The notes under the pieces are model-generated. The model was given only the letters and a program-made list of their open reading frames with translations. It was not told the DNA's origin and did no database searches. From Rikenellaceae bacterium (GTDB taxonomy: Bacteria; Bacteroidota; Bacteroidia; Bacteroidales; Rikenellaceae): a DNA stretch of 64,000 nt. Location: positions 406,177 through 470,176 of the forward strand of contig SUZI01000002.1 in assembly GCA_015060005.1 (NCBI GenBank), read 5' to 3'. A program made the translations under genes and the position numbers. This document shows, one piece after another, positions 32,793-40,668 of this stretch (the stretch's first letter is position 1; every line of letters starts with the position of its first letter).

Positions 32793-33614
32793 ATGGATTG
32801 GAGTGATTATGAAAAAGAAGTGCACAAGGAGTGTCATAGGGCTTTTTATGGAGCGAATATAGAATTTAATATTCATATCTGTGGTATTCATTCAAGGCGC
32901 AAGCGACAAATAGATATATTGATTAAAGATATTGAAGGCAGATTGTATATTGTTGATGCCAAAAATTATAATAAGAAAATAGATATTAAGACTGTAGAAT
33001 CTTTTATTGGTATGGTAAAAGATGTTAATGCAGAATATGGTATTATCGTATCTGAAAAAGGGTTTACAAAATCAGCTATAAATAGAGCTCATTATGGAGA
33101 AGATAATATAGAAGTCGACATCTTAAGTCTAAACGAATTGAAACAATTCCAGGCAACATGTGCTATACCATATATGGGGCATAACGGCGCTGTGGTAAAT
33201 GCTCCGTTCTGTTGGATAATAGATGGCACTAACCGACCCAACATGGTTGCGACTATGTATCCACGAGGTTTATCCTTAGAAGAGGCTGCACAAAGGAAAG
33301 AGTGGGCGTACTTAAACTTTTGGACTAAAGATGGCAGTATTGATTCGACAGACAAATTAATACATTTCCAGAATCAACTATTGATTAATGAGAACAACGA
33401 TGGAATAATCTCGGTGTCGTGTGATGAAGGCATTGTAATTCGTAGCTATATATCTCAAAAATATTCTACTGAAGAGATAACTTTATTTAAAGAATTTAAT
33501 GAATTCATTCTATTTATAGTCCTATTTACGCCAGACAATCTTAAACACAGGAATATAAAAAAGATAAAGCAGTTACTGCGTAATGCCGTTCCTATAACAA
33601 TAAATCAAACATAA
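32793..33614 (+). CDS. Mrr-like restriction endonuclease family protein
   Basis: 273 residues. The N-terminal half has IHSRRKRQIDILIKD then RLYIVDAKNYNKKID, with Asp41 and Asp55-x-Lys57 in the places of the Mrr/PD-(D/E)xK site; Asp replaces the usual Glu. MVKDVNAEYGIIVSEKGFTKSA is the helix and strand that usually follow in Mrr-type domains. The C-terminal ~140 residues are unknown. It ends directly at the ATG of the alcohol dehydrogenase. It is AT-rich, unlike the dehydrogenase. Confidence 0.7.
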   Translation: MDWSDYEKEVHKECHRAFYGANIEFNIHICGIHSRRKRQIDILIKDIEGRLYIVDAKNYNKKIDIKTVESFIGMVKDVNAEYGIIVSEKGFTKSAINRAHYGEDNIEVDILSLNELKQFQATCAIPYMGHNGAVVNAPFCWIIDGTNRPNMVATMYPRGLSLEEAAQRKEWAYLNFWTKDGSIDSTDKLIHFQNQLLINENNDGIISVSCDEGIVIRSYISQKYSTEEITLFKEFNEFILFIVLFTPDNLKHRNIKKIKQLLRNAVPITINQT

Positions 33615-34826
33615 ATGCTCGCCTACACCTACATATCCCCCGGCAAATTCGAGCTTATCGACAAGCCGAAACCCGAGTTACAAAGTCCGCGTGATGCCAT
33701 TGTGCGTATTACGCTCGGCAGCATCTGCACCAGCGACCTGCATATCAAGCACGGCAGTGTGCCGCGTGCTGTGCCCGGCATAACCGTTGGCCACGAGATG
33801 GTTGGCGTGGTTGAGGAGGTTGGCTCCGAAGTCCGCAATATCAAGGCGGGCGACCGAGTGACGGTCAATGTGGAGACCTTCTGTGGCGAGTGTTTCTTCT
33901 GCAGAAACGGCTTTGTGAACAACTGCACCGACCCCAATGGCGGCTGGGCGCTCGGTTGTCGCATAGATGGCGGGCAGGCGGAGTATGTGCGTGTGCCGTA
34001 TGCCGATCAGGGCCTCAACCGCATCCCCGACAGCGTGAGCGATGAGCAGGCGTTGTTCGTGGGCGATGTGCTGGCAACGGGATTTTGGGCGGCTCGAATT
34101 TCAGAGATTAAGCCCGACTACACGGTGCTGATTATCGGCGCAGGACCTACGGGAATTTGTACGCTGCTCTGCGTGATGTTGAAGCAGCCGAAGCATATCA
34201 TCGTGTGCGAGAAATCACCCGAAAGAGCCCGTTTTGTGCGTGAACACTATCCGAGCGTGGAAGTTGTTGCACCAGAGGATTGCATCGCCACGGTGCGCCA
34301 AAAATGCGAGCGTGGAGGTGCCGATGTGGTGTTGGAGGTTGCGGGTGCGGAGGATACTTTCCGCATGGCGTGGGAGTGCGCTCGCCCGAATGCGCTTGTG
34401 ACGGTTGTGGCGTTGTACGATAAACCGCAGATGCTGCCCCTGCCCGATATGTACGGCAAGAATCTGACCTTCAAGACGGGCGGCGTGGACGGCTGCGATT
34501 GTGAGGAGATCTTGAGCCTTATCGAGGCTGGCAAGATTGACACCACACCACTGATTACGCACCGCGTCAAGACCGGCGTCGCATCAAAGGTCAAGTTGCT
34601 CGATATACCGCTTTCAATCCTGAAAAAGTACGAGCCAACAGGCATCAACGGATATTTACTCCCCGTGTTGAGCAACGCCAAATACAACCTCTACCTCAAA
34701 GAGATAGCCACCGCATTGGGCATCCAGAAACGCGTAATCTCGCACCTCGATAGACATGGCAGATATTATTTCTCGCTGAAAACGAATAGTTTACAGAATT
34801 TGAATTTACAACAGGTAACGATTTAG
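33615..34826 (+). CDS. Zinc alcohol dehydrogenase fused in frame to an integrase fragment
   Basis: 403 residues. Residues 1-~316 are a medium-chain zinc dehydrogenase. Cys38 and His60-Glu61 are the catalytic zinc ligands, Cys90/93/96/104 are the structural zinc site, and IIGAGPTGIC is the NAD(P) motif. Where the family normally ends, the sequence switches after PLITHR to KTGVASKVKLLDIPLSILKK and LLPVLSNAKYNLYLKEIA, ending in HLDRH. This is the catalytic domain of a Bacteroidetes tyrosine recombinase up to its HxxRH motif, then a degenerate ~20-residue tail. The last ~30 residues of the dehydrogenase are lost, so activity is doubtful. It looks like a recombination scar. Confidence 0.85.
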   Translation: MLAYTYISPGKFELIDKPKPELQSPRDAIVRITLGSICTSDLHIKHGSVPRAVPGITVGHEMVGVVEEVGSEVRNIKAGDRVTVNVETFCGECFFCRNGFVNNCTDPNGGWALGCRIDGGQAEYVRVPYADQGLNRIPDSVSDEQALFVGDVLATGFWAARISEIKPDYTVLIIGAGPTGICTLLCVMLKQPKHIIVCEKSPERARFVREHYPSVEVVAPEDCIATVRQKCERGGADVVLEVAGAEDTFRMAWECARPNALVTVVALYDKPQMLPLPDMYGKNLTFKTGGVDGCDCEEILSLIEAGKIDTTPLITHRVKTGVASKVKLLDIPLSILKKYEPTGINGYLLPVLSNAKYNLYLKEIATALGIQKRVISHLDRHGRYYFSLKTNSLQNLNLQQVTI

Positions 34827-34954
34827 AAACAAGCAAAGTTCCCTTATCTGTCTTATTCTGCATTATTGAAAAGAACGCTTTATTCTAAGTGCAAAGGTAG
34901 TATTAATTTTGTATATATTAAAATCACTGCCTGTATTTTTTAATGAGCAATTCT

Positions 34955-36046
34955 TTACCATTCACAAGATACTACAAGTTCAGGCTTTAATAGTTTAAGT
35001 TCTTCAAATATCTCTTTAGCTGTTAATCCCGCATAAAATGGAACCACTTGTGGAATCATATTGAGTTGATCACAAAGAGATTGAATTTGTTCTTCTACGG
35101 ACGTGTCTTTATCAACGATAATGGTATTTTCAGCTGTTTTTCTTTCAAGATGCTCAGTTACCATTCCTACAAAATAACCTTTATCCGAAAATATTGGACC
35201 GCCACTATTTCCTGGTCGCACAATGGAAGAATATATTAAACATTCATTCCCTTTATAGTTTGTTGAAATAGCATTAATTTCACCTTTCTGTACTATTAAT
35301 GGTGTTTCTCTAATTCTTGAAATAGGAGGATATCCAAAAGTAAGAATTGAATCTAAGACTTGTCCATCACTAAATACCACATCATTCTCAGGATTTAATG
35401 GGCACTCCAAAATCTCAATAACAGCAATATCCTTTGAGCCCGATTCATATATGTCTTTAACAGCGTATTGTACATCTTTAACTAACACCTCCTTAATTTC
35501 CACTCCATCAACAACATGCAAGCATGTTAATATATGATTTGTTGAAATGAGTAGACCACTACCAATATGGTCATCTCCTTTATCATCACATACAACTATT
35601 ATGGCGGTAAAAGGCGAAATCCTTTCTCTGACATAATCAAGGCCTAAATATTCTGCATAAGATGTTATTTTCAGCCATTCCTCCTCTGGTAAAGGCATAT
35701 TAAGAGATACATACTTATCTCCTAATATGGGCAAGCCACCTAAAGACTGGATTTTATTAATAACAGACTTTTCAACTAACTTTTGCAATAAATGGTTTAT
35801 ATGATACAAATAAGTAAATGCGCTTTTACCTAAACTATTATTCTTTGTGTTATGGTCAATAAAATCTTGTACAGAAAGACCTATTGTGTTAGCTTGCTCA
35901 TCAGATACATCATGAAGTTCCTTTTTAATTTTGGCTGCATTTATCAAGGTAAAATCTTCAATTATACGTCTTATAAGTGACTCTAATTCTTGGAATGTAA
36001 CAGGTGCATTAGTTGCTGTTTCAAGCTCGCCCATAATATTATTCAA
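34955..36046 (-). CDS. Trypsin-like serine protease with helical N-terminal domain
   Basis: 363 residues, no signal peptide, so probably cytoplasmic. Residues ~15-100 are helical (FQELESLIRRIIEDFTLINA) and may be an adaptor. The protease has His177 in LTCLHVVD, Asp206 in KDIAVIEI and Ser281 in RPGNSGGPIF, a complete catalytic triad. Cytoplasmic trypsin-like proteases with adaptor domains occur in bacterial defence and signalling systems. It is last in a minus-strand set and overlaps the preceding ATPase fragment by 8 bp. The exact start (MNNIMGEL or MGEL) is uncertain. Confidence 0.8.
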   Translation of the reverse strand: MNNIMGELETATNAPVTFQELESLIRRIIEDFTLINAAKIKKELHDVSDEQANTIGLSVQDFIDHNTKNNSLGKSAFTYLYHINHLLQKLVEKSVINKIQSLGGLPILGDKYVSLNMPLPEEEWLKITSYAEYLGLDYVRERISPFTAIIVVCDDKGDDHIGSGLLISTNHILTCLHVVDGVEIKEVLVKDVQYAVKDIYESGSKDIAVIEILECPLNPENDVVFSDGQVLDSILTFGYPPISRIRETPLIVQKGEINAISTNYKGNECLIYSSIVRPGNSGGPIFSDKGYFVGMVTEHLERKTAENTIIVDKDTSVEEQIQSLCDQLNMIPQVVPFYAGLTAKEIFEELKLLKPELVVSCEW

Positions 36047-36233
36047 TTAATCTAATACTGATCTTATTAACATCTGTCAAGCTATATTCATATATTGATG
36101 CAATGATGATTTGGTTGTTGGCAAAATCTCTTTTTAATATTTCAACCATTGCTTCTATATTTTGCTTATCAATCTCTTTTCCACTTGGAGAATCAAGAAT
36201 TATCGGGAATTTAATGTTCAAACGCTTTATCAA
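36039..36233 (-). pseudogene. C-terminal fragment of an SMC/ABC-type ATPase
   Basis: 64 codons: FPIILDSPSGKEIDKQNIEA and ILKRDFANNQIIIASIYEY. This is the Walker B/D-loop end of large coiled-coil ATPases, whose first several hundred residues are missing. It starts inside the last codons of the upstream membrane-protein gene. It may be translated as a stub, but alone it cannot bind ATP. Confidence 0.65.
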
Positions 36234-36984
36234 CCTCAGTTAAAGACACTGGTTTCATTTGCGAAATTAATTTCAATCTAATATCAAACTTACCCATCAA
36301 CGGTTCATACATATCTTTAATAAGATAGTAATTCTTGTGCTTGCGAATTAAATCGTCATCTTCTTTGTATATATCTTTATATGCTTGCACTTTTTGAGGG
36401 ATTTCATCAGAAGAGCCACTAAACGGATATCTATTATTAAGCATCAACATATATTCTTCTAACTCTTTCAACATCCAACCATATCCGTCTTCTTTATGAT
36501 CTATATCTAACGCACATCGTATTGCACCCAACATTTTCAGAAAAGCATTTTGACTCATTATTGGTTTAGCTGCACACATACGGGCTAGCAATATTAAGAT
36601 GCCTTCATTAAGTCTATTTTCGGTCTTTGTATTATTATCTTTTGCCTCTTCAACCAATGCTTTTAGGGTAGCAGAATTTGATTTTATATCTGATGATAAT
36701 TCGGCTCGTATTTTATCTATATCGCCTCTAAATTCATTAATCCTGTTCAACTCATTCTGCATCCTATCAATCTTCTCTCGAGCATCAATGGCATTGTATA
36801 TTTGGTAACCTACAAGCAATGTAAACACTAAGGACATAAGCGCCACCAACCCACTGATAAATGAATCAGAATCAACAACACTAATCTCCCATACATCCAT
36901 AATCATTACGAATATGGTAGATAAAGTCAATAATATGGCTAGGATAGAGAGCCAAAAGGAAAATTTATTTATTAAGTTTTTCAT
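36211..36984 (-). CDS. Two-pass membrane protein with coiled coil (257 aa)
   Basis: Two transmembrane helices near the N-terminus (SFWLSILAILLTLSTIFVMI and FISGLVALMSLVFTLLVGYQ). A coiled coil follows (REKIDRMQNELNRINEFRGD to ~130), then a helical soluble domain. I do not recognise the family. The layout, membrane anchor plus coiled coil next to a cytoplasmic protease, resembles membrane-effector modules, but no motif proves it. Confidence 0.65.
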   Translation of the reverse strand: MKNLINKFSFWLSILAILLTLSTIFVMIMDVWEISVVDSDSFISGLVALMSLVFTLLVGYQIYNAIDAREKIDRMQNELNRINEFRGDIDKIRAELSSDIKSNSATLKALVEEAKDNNTKTENRLNEGILILLARMCAAKPIMSQNAFLKMLGAIRCALDIDHKEDGYGWMLKELEEYMLMLNNRYPFSGSSDEIPQKVQAYKDIYKEDDDLIRKHKNYYLIKDMYEPLMGKFDIRLKLISQMKPVSLTEVDKAFEH

Positions 36985-37029
36985 ACTATATCTACTTAAA
37001 AGGTTATAACTTTATAAAATTGTTGCAGG

Positions 37030-38328
37030 TTAATATCTCTCAAAATTTATAAACTTTTCAAATTGTTCTATTTCTGATTGTATTTTTGCTATCTCCGATT
37101 TGATACCCCCAAGGCGTTTATAAACTTCATCATATTGCTTATCGTGATAAATATCCTCCCAAGTTCCTCTAAAGAAATTCTTGTATTTCATATGATCGAC
37201 TCTATCTTCCCATATTTTTATCTTATGTTCGCATGTCTCATCGGAAATTACAGAATATCTTACAGCATCTATTGCACGGTCTTCTTCACTGCCAATGATA
37301 CATATATACTTTGTTCTTGGTGCTTTTGCTATGGCTCGAATATCAGATGCTGACAGACTAAAATGAGAGCCATCGGTATAGTCAATTGTTATGTTGTTTA
37401 ACTTGACAGTATCCGCAGCATAATTATAAACAACACAGTCCCAACAACCCCAACCTTCATTTTCCGGTGCAATAGGTCCGGTATAGTAACCCGAACACGA
37501 AGCCGTTCTTCGTATTTCACAATATGCAGGGTCGTTAACTCTGTTATATACTTGACCAGACCAACGCAAATATTTAATAGTTTTAGATGATAAATTCGTG
37601 AAATACAAATAATAATCACAACCACCAGCCGAATTGGGATAGCCTAATCGAGTTTTATCTATGCGTATTACAGAAGCTGCTCTCCTTACGGAAGCCGTTT
37701 GATTTCTCAACCAATTATTAAAAAGACTATCTCTCTGATATTGATACTTCTCTTTAACGACATTTACCACAGAATCCCTAATTTGTGGAAGTTGAGTTTT
37801 GAGTTTTTTATAATATTCCAAACTATCAGTGCATTCTTTCGTATATATAGCGACCAGACTATCTAACTCTTTACTTAATGCTTGTTGCCTATTTTCTAAA
37901 TCTTGTTTGGTCGATAGCATCTTGGCGTTTCTTACTTTTAACTGTGTATTATCTTGGACATCGCAACTATACAACACCCATATTTTTTCTTTATAATTTA
38001 CTATATACGCATTAAAATCCTGATGTTTGCTAGTGTTAGTGTATCTTAGCACTCGTAATTGTTGAGGTTTTTTAATCTTTCTAACCTTGCCATAGTATGG
38101 CGACTCAAAGAGAGACGCAACATCAATCATATCTCTTGACCTGCCCAAATACGAAGGTCTATTTTTTAGCAAATCATACTTATATGGCGACAGTTCGTAC
38201 AATTCTGCATCAGGAGTTGTGGTAACATATGTATTGTTATCAACTTTATAAAACTCATCGTATTGAGCCCAACAAGGAATGTAAAACAAAATGAACAGAA
38301 TTGTAGATATGAATTTAATGCACTTCAT
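37030..38328 (-). CDS. Secreted/periplasmic coiled-coil protein (432 aa), unknown function
   Basis: The start at 38328 gives a clean signal peptide (MKCIKFISTILFILFYIPCWAQ). Residues ~40-130 are a beta-rich, SH3-like region (KIKKPQQLRVLRY, KIWVLYSC). At ~145-225 there is a long coiled coil (LENRQQALSKELDSLVAIYT). The rest is a Cys/Trp-rich beta domain (WSGQVYNRVNDPAYCEI, ENEGWGCWDCVVYNY) and a C-terminal helix. I do not recognise the family. It has its own -7 box. Confidence 0.65.
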   Translation of the reverse strand: MKCIKFISTILFILFYIPCWAQYDEFYKVDNNTYVTTTPDAELYELSPYKYDLLKNRPSYLGRSRDMIDVASLFESPYYGKVRKIKKPQQLRVLRYTNTSKHQDFNAYIVNYKEKIWVLYSCDVQDNTQLKVRNAKMLSTKQDLENRQQALSKELDSLVAIYTKECTDSLEYYKKLKTQLPQIRDSVVNVVKEKYQYQRDSLFNNWLRNQTASVRRAASVIRIDKTRLGYPNSAGGCDYYLYFTNLSSKTIKYLRWSGQVYNRVNDPAYCEIRRTASCSGYYTGPIAPENEGWGCWDCVVYNYAADTVKLNNITIDYTDGSHFSLSASDIRAIAKAPRTKYICIIGSEEDRAIDAVRYSVISDETCEHKIKIWEDRVDHMKYKNFFRGTWEDIYHDKQYDEVYKRLGGIKSEIAKIQSEIEQFEKFINFERY

Positions 38329-38356
38329 AATAGTATTTGAGTTAGTGATTCTTCTA

Positions 38357-38364
38357 CAAATATA
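38357..38364 (-). promoter_or_regulatory. Promoter -7 box of the 432-aa gene
   Basis: CAAATATA on the plus strand reads TATATTTG on the minus strand, 29 bp before the ATG and just after the stop of the upstream gene. Confidence 0.5.
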
Positions 38365-38368
38365 AAAA

Positions 38369-38752
38369 TTATTTCCCAAATCTGCTATCTTGCATATCCT
38401 CTATTCGCCATTTTACCCCAAGTTTAGCACCTCTATTGATACCTTGCGAAAATCCGAAACAGCTTTTCATATTTATTAAAGCAAGTTTTTGCATTCCTAA
38501 AATAGTTGTCGGATCGACACATAATAGATTCAAGACGAACGCTCTATTATCAAGATAGTGTGCGTAGTTAGGATATTTTCGTACTATATCGCATCTACAT
38601 TCCTCCCTCTGCATAAGGTCCCCATACAGTAAAGCCTGATTGATTTTATCAATATCCATTTCGATATCTCTATTAAACTCTTCTGTATCTTGCTGTGCTT
38701 CTGCAATTTCCTTTAAAGTTTCGTTTATTCTCTTTATGTTTTTATCTTCCAT
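38369..38752 (-). CDS. Hypothetical protein (127 aa)
   Basis: A helical N-terminal half (INETLKEIAEAQQDTEEFNR) and a Cys-containing middle (QREECRCDIVRKYPNYAHYL). The end is basic, without membrane segments. No family is recognised. It has its own -7 box at 38779 and is the first gene of the minus-strand set ending with the protease. Confidence 0.6.
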   Translation of the reverse strand: MEDKNIKRINETLKEIAEAQQDTEEFNRDIEMDIDKINQALLYGDLMQREECRCDIVRKYPNYAHYLDNRAFVLNLLCVDPTTILGMQKLALINMKSCFGFSQGINRGAKLGVKWRIEDMQDSRFGK

Positions 38753-38778
38753 ATTATAAATATTTAATTTTCATATTG

Positions 38779-38786
38779 CAAAAGTA
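38779..38786 (-). promoter_or_regulatory. Promoter -7 box of the 127-aa gene
   Basis: CAAAAGTA on the plus strand reads TACTTTTG on the minus strand, 27 bp before the ATG. Confidence 0.5.
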
Positions 38787-39389
38787 AGTTGTTTTTAGGC
38801 AATGTAGAAATGTGCAACACAATTATTATATATTGTTGATTTTCAACTTAGTTATTGTTGCGTATTGTTTTGTTTGTAACTTTTTTCTGTCTTGTAAACT
38901 CTTTGTTATAAAAGACTCTAAACTGCACAAATAAATCACTCTTCCAAGATGACAATTCTTCTCTGTTCGCTTTTGTGTAGTCGCTTGAGTATTAAAAGAT
39001 TAACCTTCGTAAAGGCATATGGCATTGACCATAAGAACGATAATAGCATAAACTAATCGACACAAATCGGCTCTGTGAGATAGCTTTTCTCTGTATATGT
39101 TCTGAGACCGAATTTATGAACAAATAACAGTGTTTATTTGTGATTTTTTCCGAACAGTTCGTAATCTAATGTTGATTTTCCTAATGCTTTATATCGTGTT
39201 GATTATACGGAAATTACAATGTTTACTATGTGCAGAAGTGAACATCGCGTGTACTTGTTTTGTACAAAGATTTCTGCGTTACCCTTGCCCACAAACCGTA
39301 CAATAAAATCCCCAAAATCTCAGACTCAAAAATCATAACCTTTTATACAAATACAACCCCGCTTTTAGCGGACTTTGCAAAGAAATTAC
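38787..39389. other. ~600-bp AT-rich stretch without a gene
   Basis: No convincing open frame, RNA or strong hairpin is seen. The only recognised element is GATTTCTGCGTTAC at about 39268, which also occurs at ~2991. It may be the worn right edge of the accessory region. Confidence 0.4.
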
Positions 39390-39397
39390 TACCTTTG
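39390..39397 (+). promoter_or_regulatory. Promoter -7 box of the CAT-like gene
   Basis: TACCTTTG, 28 bp before the ATG at 39425; it supports that start over the longer upstream frame. Confidence 0.6.
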
Positions 39398-39424
39398 CGA
39401 CCCTTTATCAAAAAAATTACAGCT

Positions 39425-40051
39425 ATGAGAGAGATAAATCCCCAAGAGACAACACGTGCATACGCCTTTGAGATGTGGATGCAGGCACCCAATCCGATGG
39501 TTACATTTTTTAAGACACTCGATGTGTCACGCCTGCTAAAAATTTGCCGCCGCCACAAACTGAAATTCAATATGTTGATGTGCTACTGCATTGGTCGTGC
39601 TGCCGTGCAGGTCAAGGAGTTCTATATGCTCCCCGTGGGCGAAAAGTTGATGCAGTACGACACCATTGCCGTAAACACTATTGTTGCCAACTCGGCGGGC
39701 GAGGTGAGTTCGTGCGACCTGCCTTATAGTGATGATTTGGAGCAGTTTGGCAGCGACTATCTGCACCTAACGAAGCAAGTGGCGGAGAGTTGTATCGACC
39801 ACGACCTCTCGGCCGATAGTATGGTTATTGGCACCTCAGCATTAGCACAGTACGAAATAGATGGTGCGGTGGGTATGTATAGCGGCATTTTCAATAATCC
39901 GTTTATGATTTGGGGCAGATACAAGCGAGGGTTGTTTAAGACAACGCTGACCGTATCGTTCCAATTCCACCATACCCAGATGGACGGTGCTCACGCAGCG
40001 AAATTCCTTGACATCTTGCAAAGGGAGATTGACGAAGTGAAATTTGTATAA
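39425..40051 (+). CDS. Chloramphenicol acetyltransferase-like protein
   Basis: 208 residues from MREINPQETTRAYAFEMWMQ. The CAT fold is marked by the catalytic motif FQFHHTQMDGAHAAKFL (HHxxxDG) near the C-terminus, and by LKFNMLMCYCIGRAAVQV. CAT acetylates chloramphenicol with acetyl-CoA, but many such chromosomal proteins have other or unknown acceptors. It is followed 11 nt later by the phosphatase-like gene. Confidence 0.82.
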   Translation: MREINPQETTRAYAFEMWMQAPNPMVTFFKTLDVSRLLKICRRHKLKFNMLMCYCIGRAAVQVKEFYMLPVGEKLMQYDTIAVNTIVANSAGEVSSCDLPYSDDLEQFGSDYLHLTKQVAESCIDHDLSADSMVIGTSALAQYEIDGAVGMYSGIFNNPFMIWGRYKRGLFKTTLTVSFQFHHTQMDGAHAAKFLDILQREIDEVKFV

Positions 40052-40062
40052 AACAGACTACT

Positions 40063-40518
40063 ATGCGATTCTATTCATTTGCAAAAATTTCGGCACGATG
40101 CTTCCCGACCATTGCCGACTTAAACAACCCTTGGATTTTCCCGGCAGATGTTGCCGTTGTGGTAAGCGTAACGCCTTACTATGAGGAGAAAATAGTGGAT
40201 GCCTTGAAAGTAAAAGGCATTGATTTTTACCATTTCCCGCTTGAAGAGGAGGTTGATGATATCGGTTGGGAGAATGTTAAACACGCCGTGGAGGTGCTCC
40301 TACGCTATGATAAGGAGGATAAAAGAATGGTTGTTCATTGTGATTTCGGACAACATCGCAGCCGCTTGGTTATTGAAGCTTTTTACTTTGCCAAATATGG
40401 AGAACACTTTACAGACGAGTATAAAGGCTTTACAAATCACTTGATTTACGATTGTATGTCGCATCATTTGCCTGAACTGCCAACTGTTGAGAGAGAACTA
40501 CGAGAATTGCCACAATAA
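40063..40518 (+). CDS. Tyrosine/dual-specificity phosphatase-like protein
   Basis: 151 residues. The active-site loop VVHCDFGQHRSR fits HCx5R with catalytic Cys and Arg. The general-acid loop may be in the acidic EEEVDDIGW. It probably removes phosphate from a protein or small molecule. It is co-transcribed with the CAT-like gene, and a terminator follows. Confidence 0.78.
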   Translation: MRFYSFAKISARCFPTIADLNNPWIFPADVAVVVSVTPYYEEKIVDALKVKGIDFYHFPLEEEVDDIGWENVKHAVEVLLRYDKEDKRMVVHCDFGQHRSRLVIEAFYFAKYGEHFTDEYKGFTNHLIYDCMSHHLPELPTVERELRELPQ

Positions 40519-40551
40519 CTATCTGTTATTGCAAAAGTAATGAGACACAGA

Positions 40552-40583
40552 GGAGAGAAAAAGTTTCGGCTTTTTCTCTTTTT
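40552..40583 (+). terminator. Terminator of the CAT-like/phosphatase unit
   Basis: GGAGAGAAAAAG-TTTCGG-CTTTTTCTCTTTTT. The whole 32-mer is identical to 29051-29082. Confidence 0.85.
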
Positions 40584-40604
40584 TTATCTGGTGATTGTAT
40601 GGGT

Positions 40605-40635
40605 CGCATAGAAATAATTATTAATTTTGTAAGAG
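40605..40635 (+). promoter_or_regulatory. Promoter element of the YbjQ-type gene
   Basis: Contains TAATTTTG (40622-40629). It is nearly identical to 29331-29361 ahead of the DUF2075 gene. Confidence 0.6.
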
Positions 40636-40668
40636 CGATCTTCTCGGTATATATTAAAGCTATACGTT

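Noticed and set aside
32670..32891. Minus-strand 73-codon frame overlapping the Mrr-like gene start
   Set aside because: It covers the ghost dehydrogenase region and the real plus-strand start, and has no family signal.
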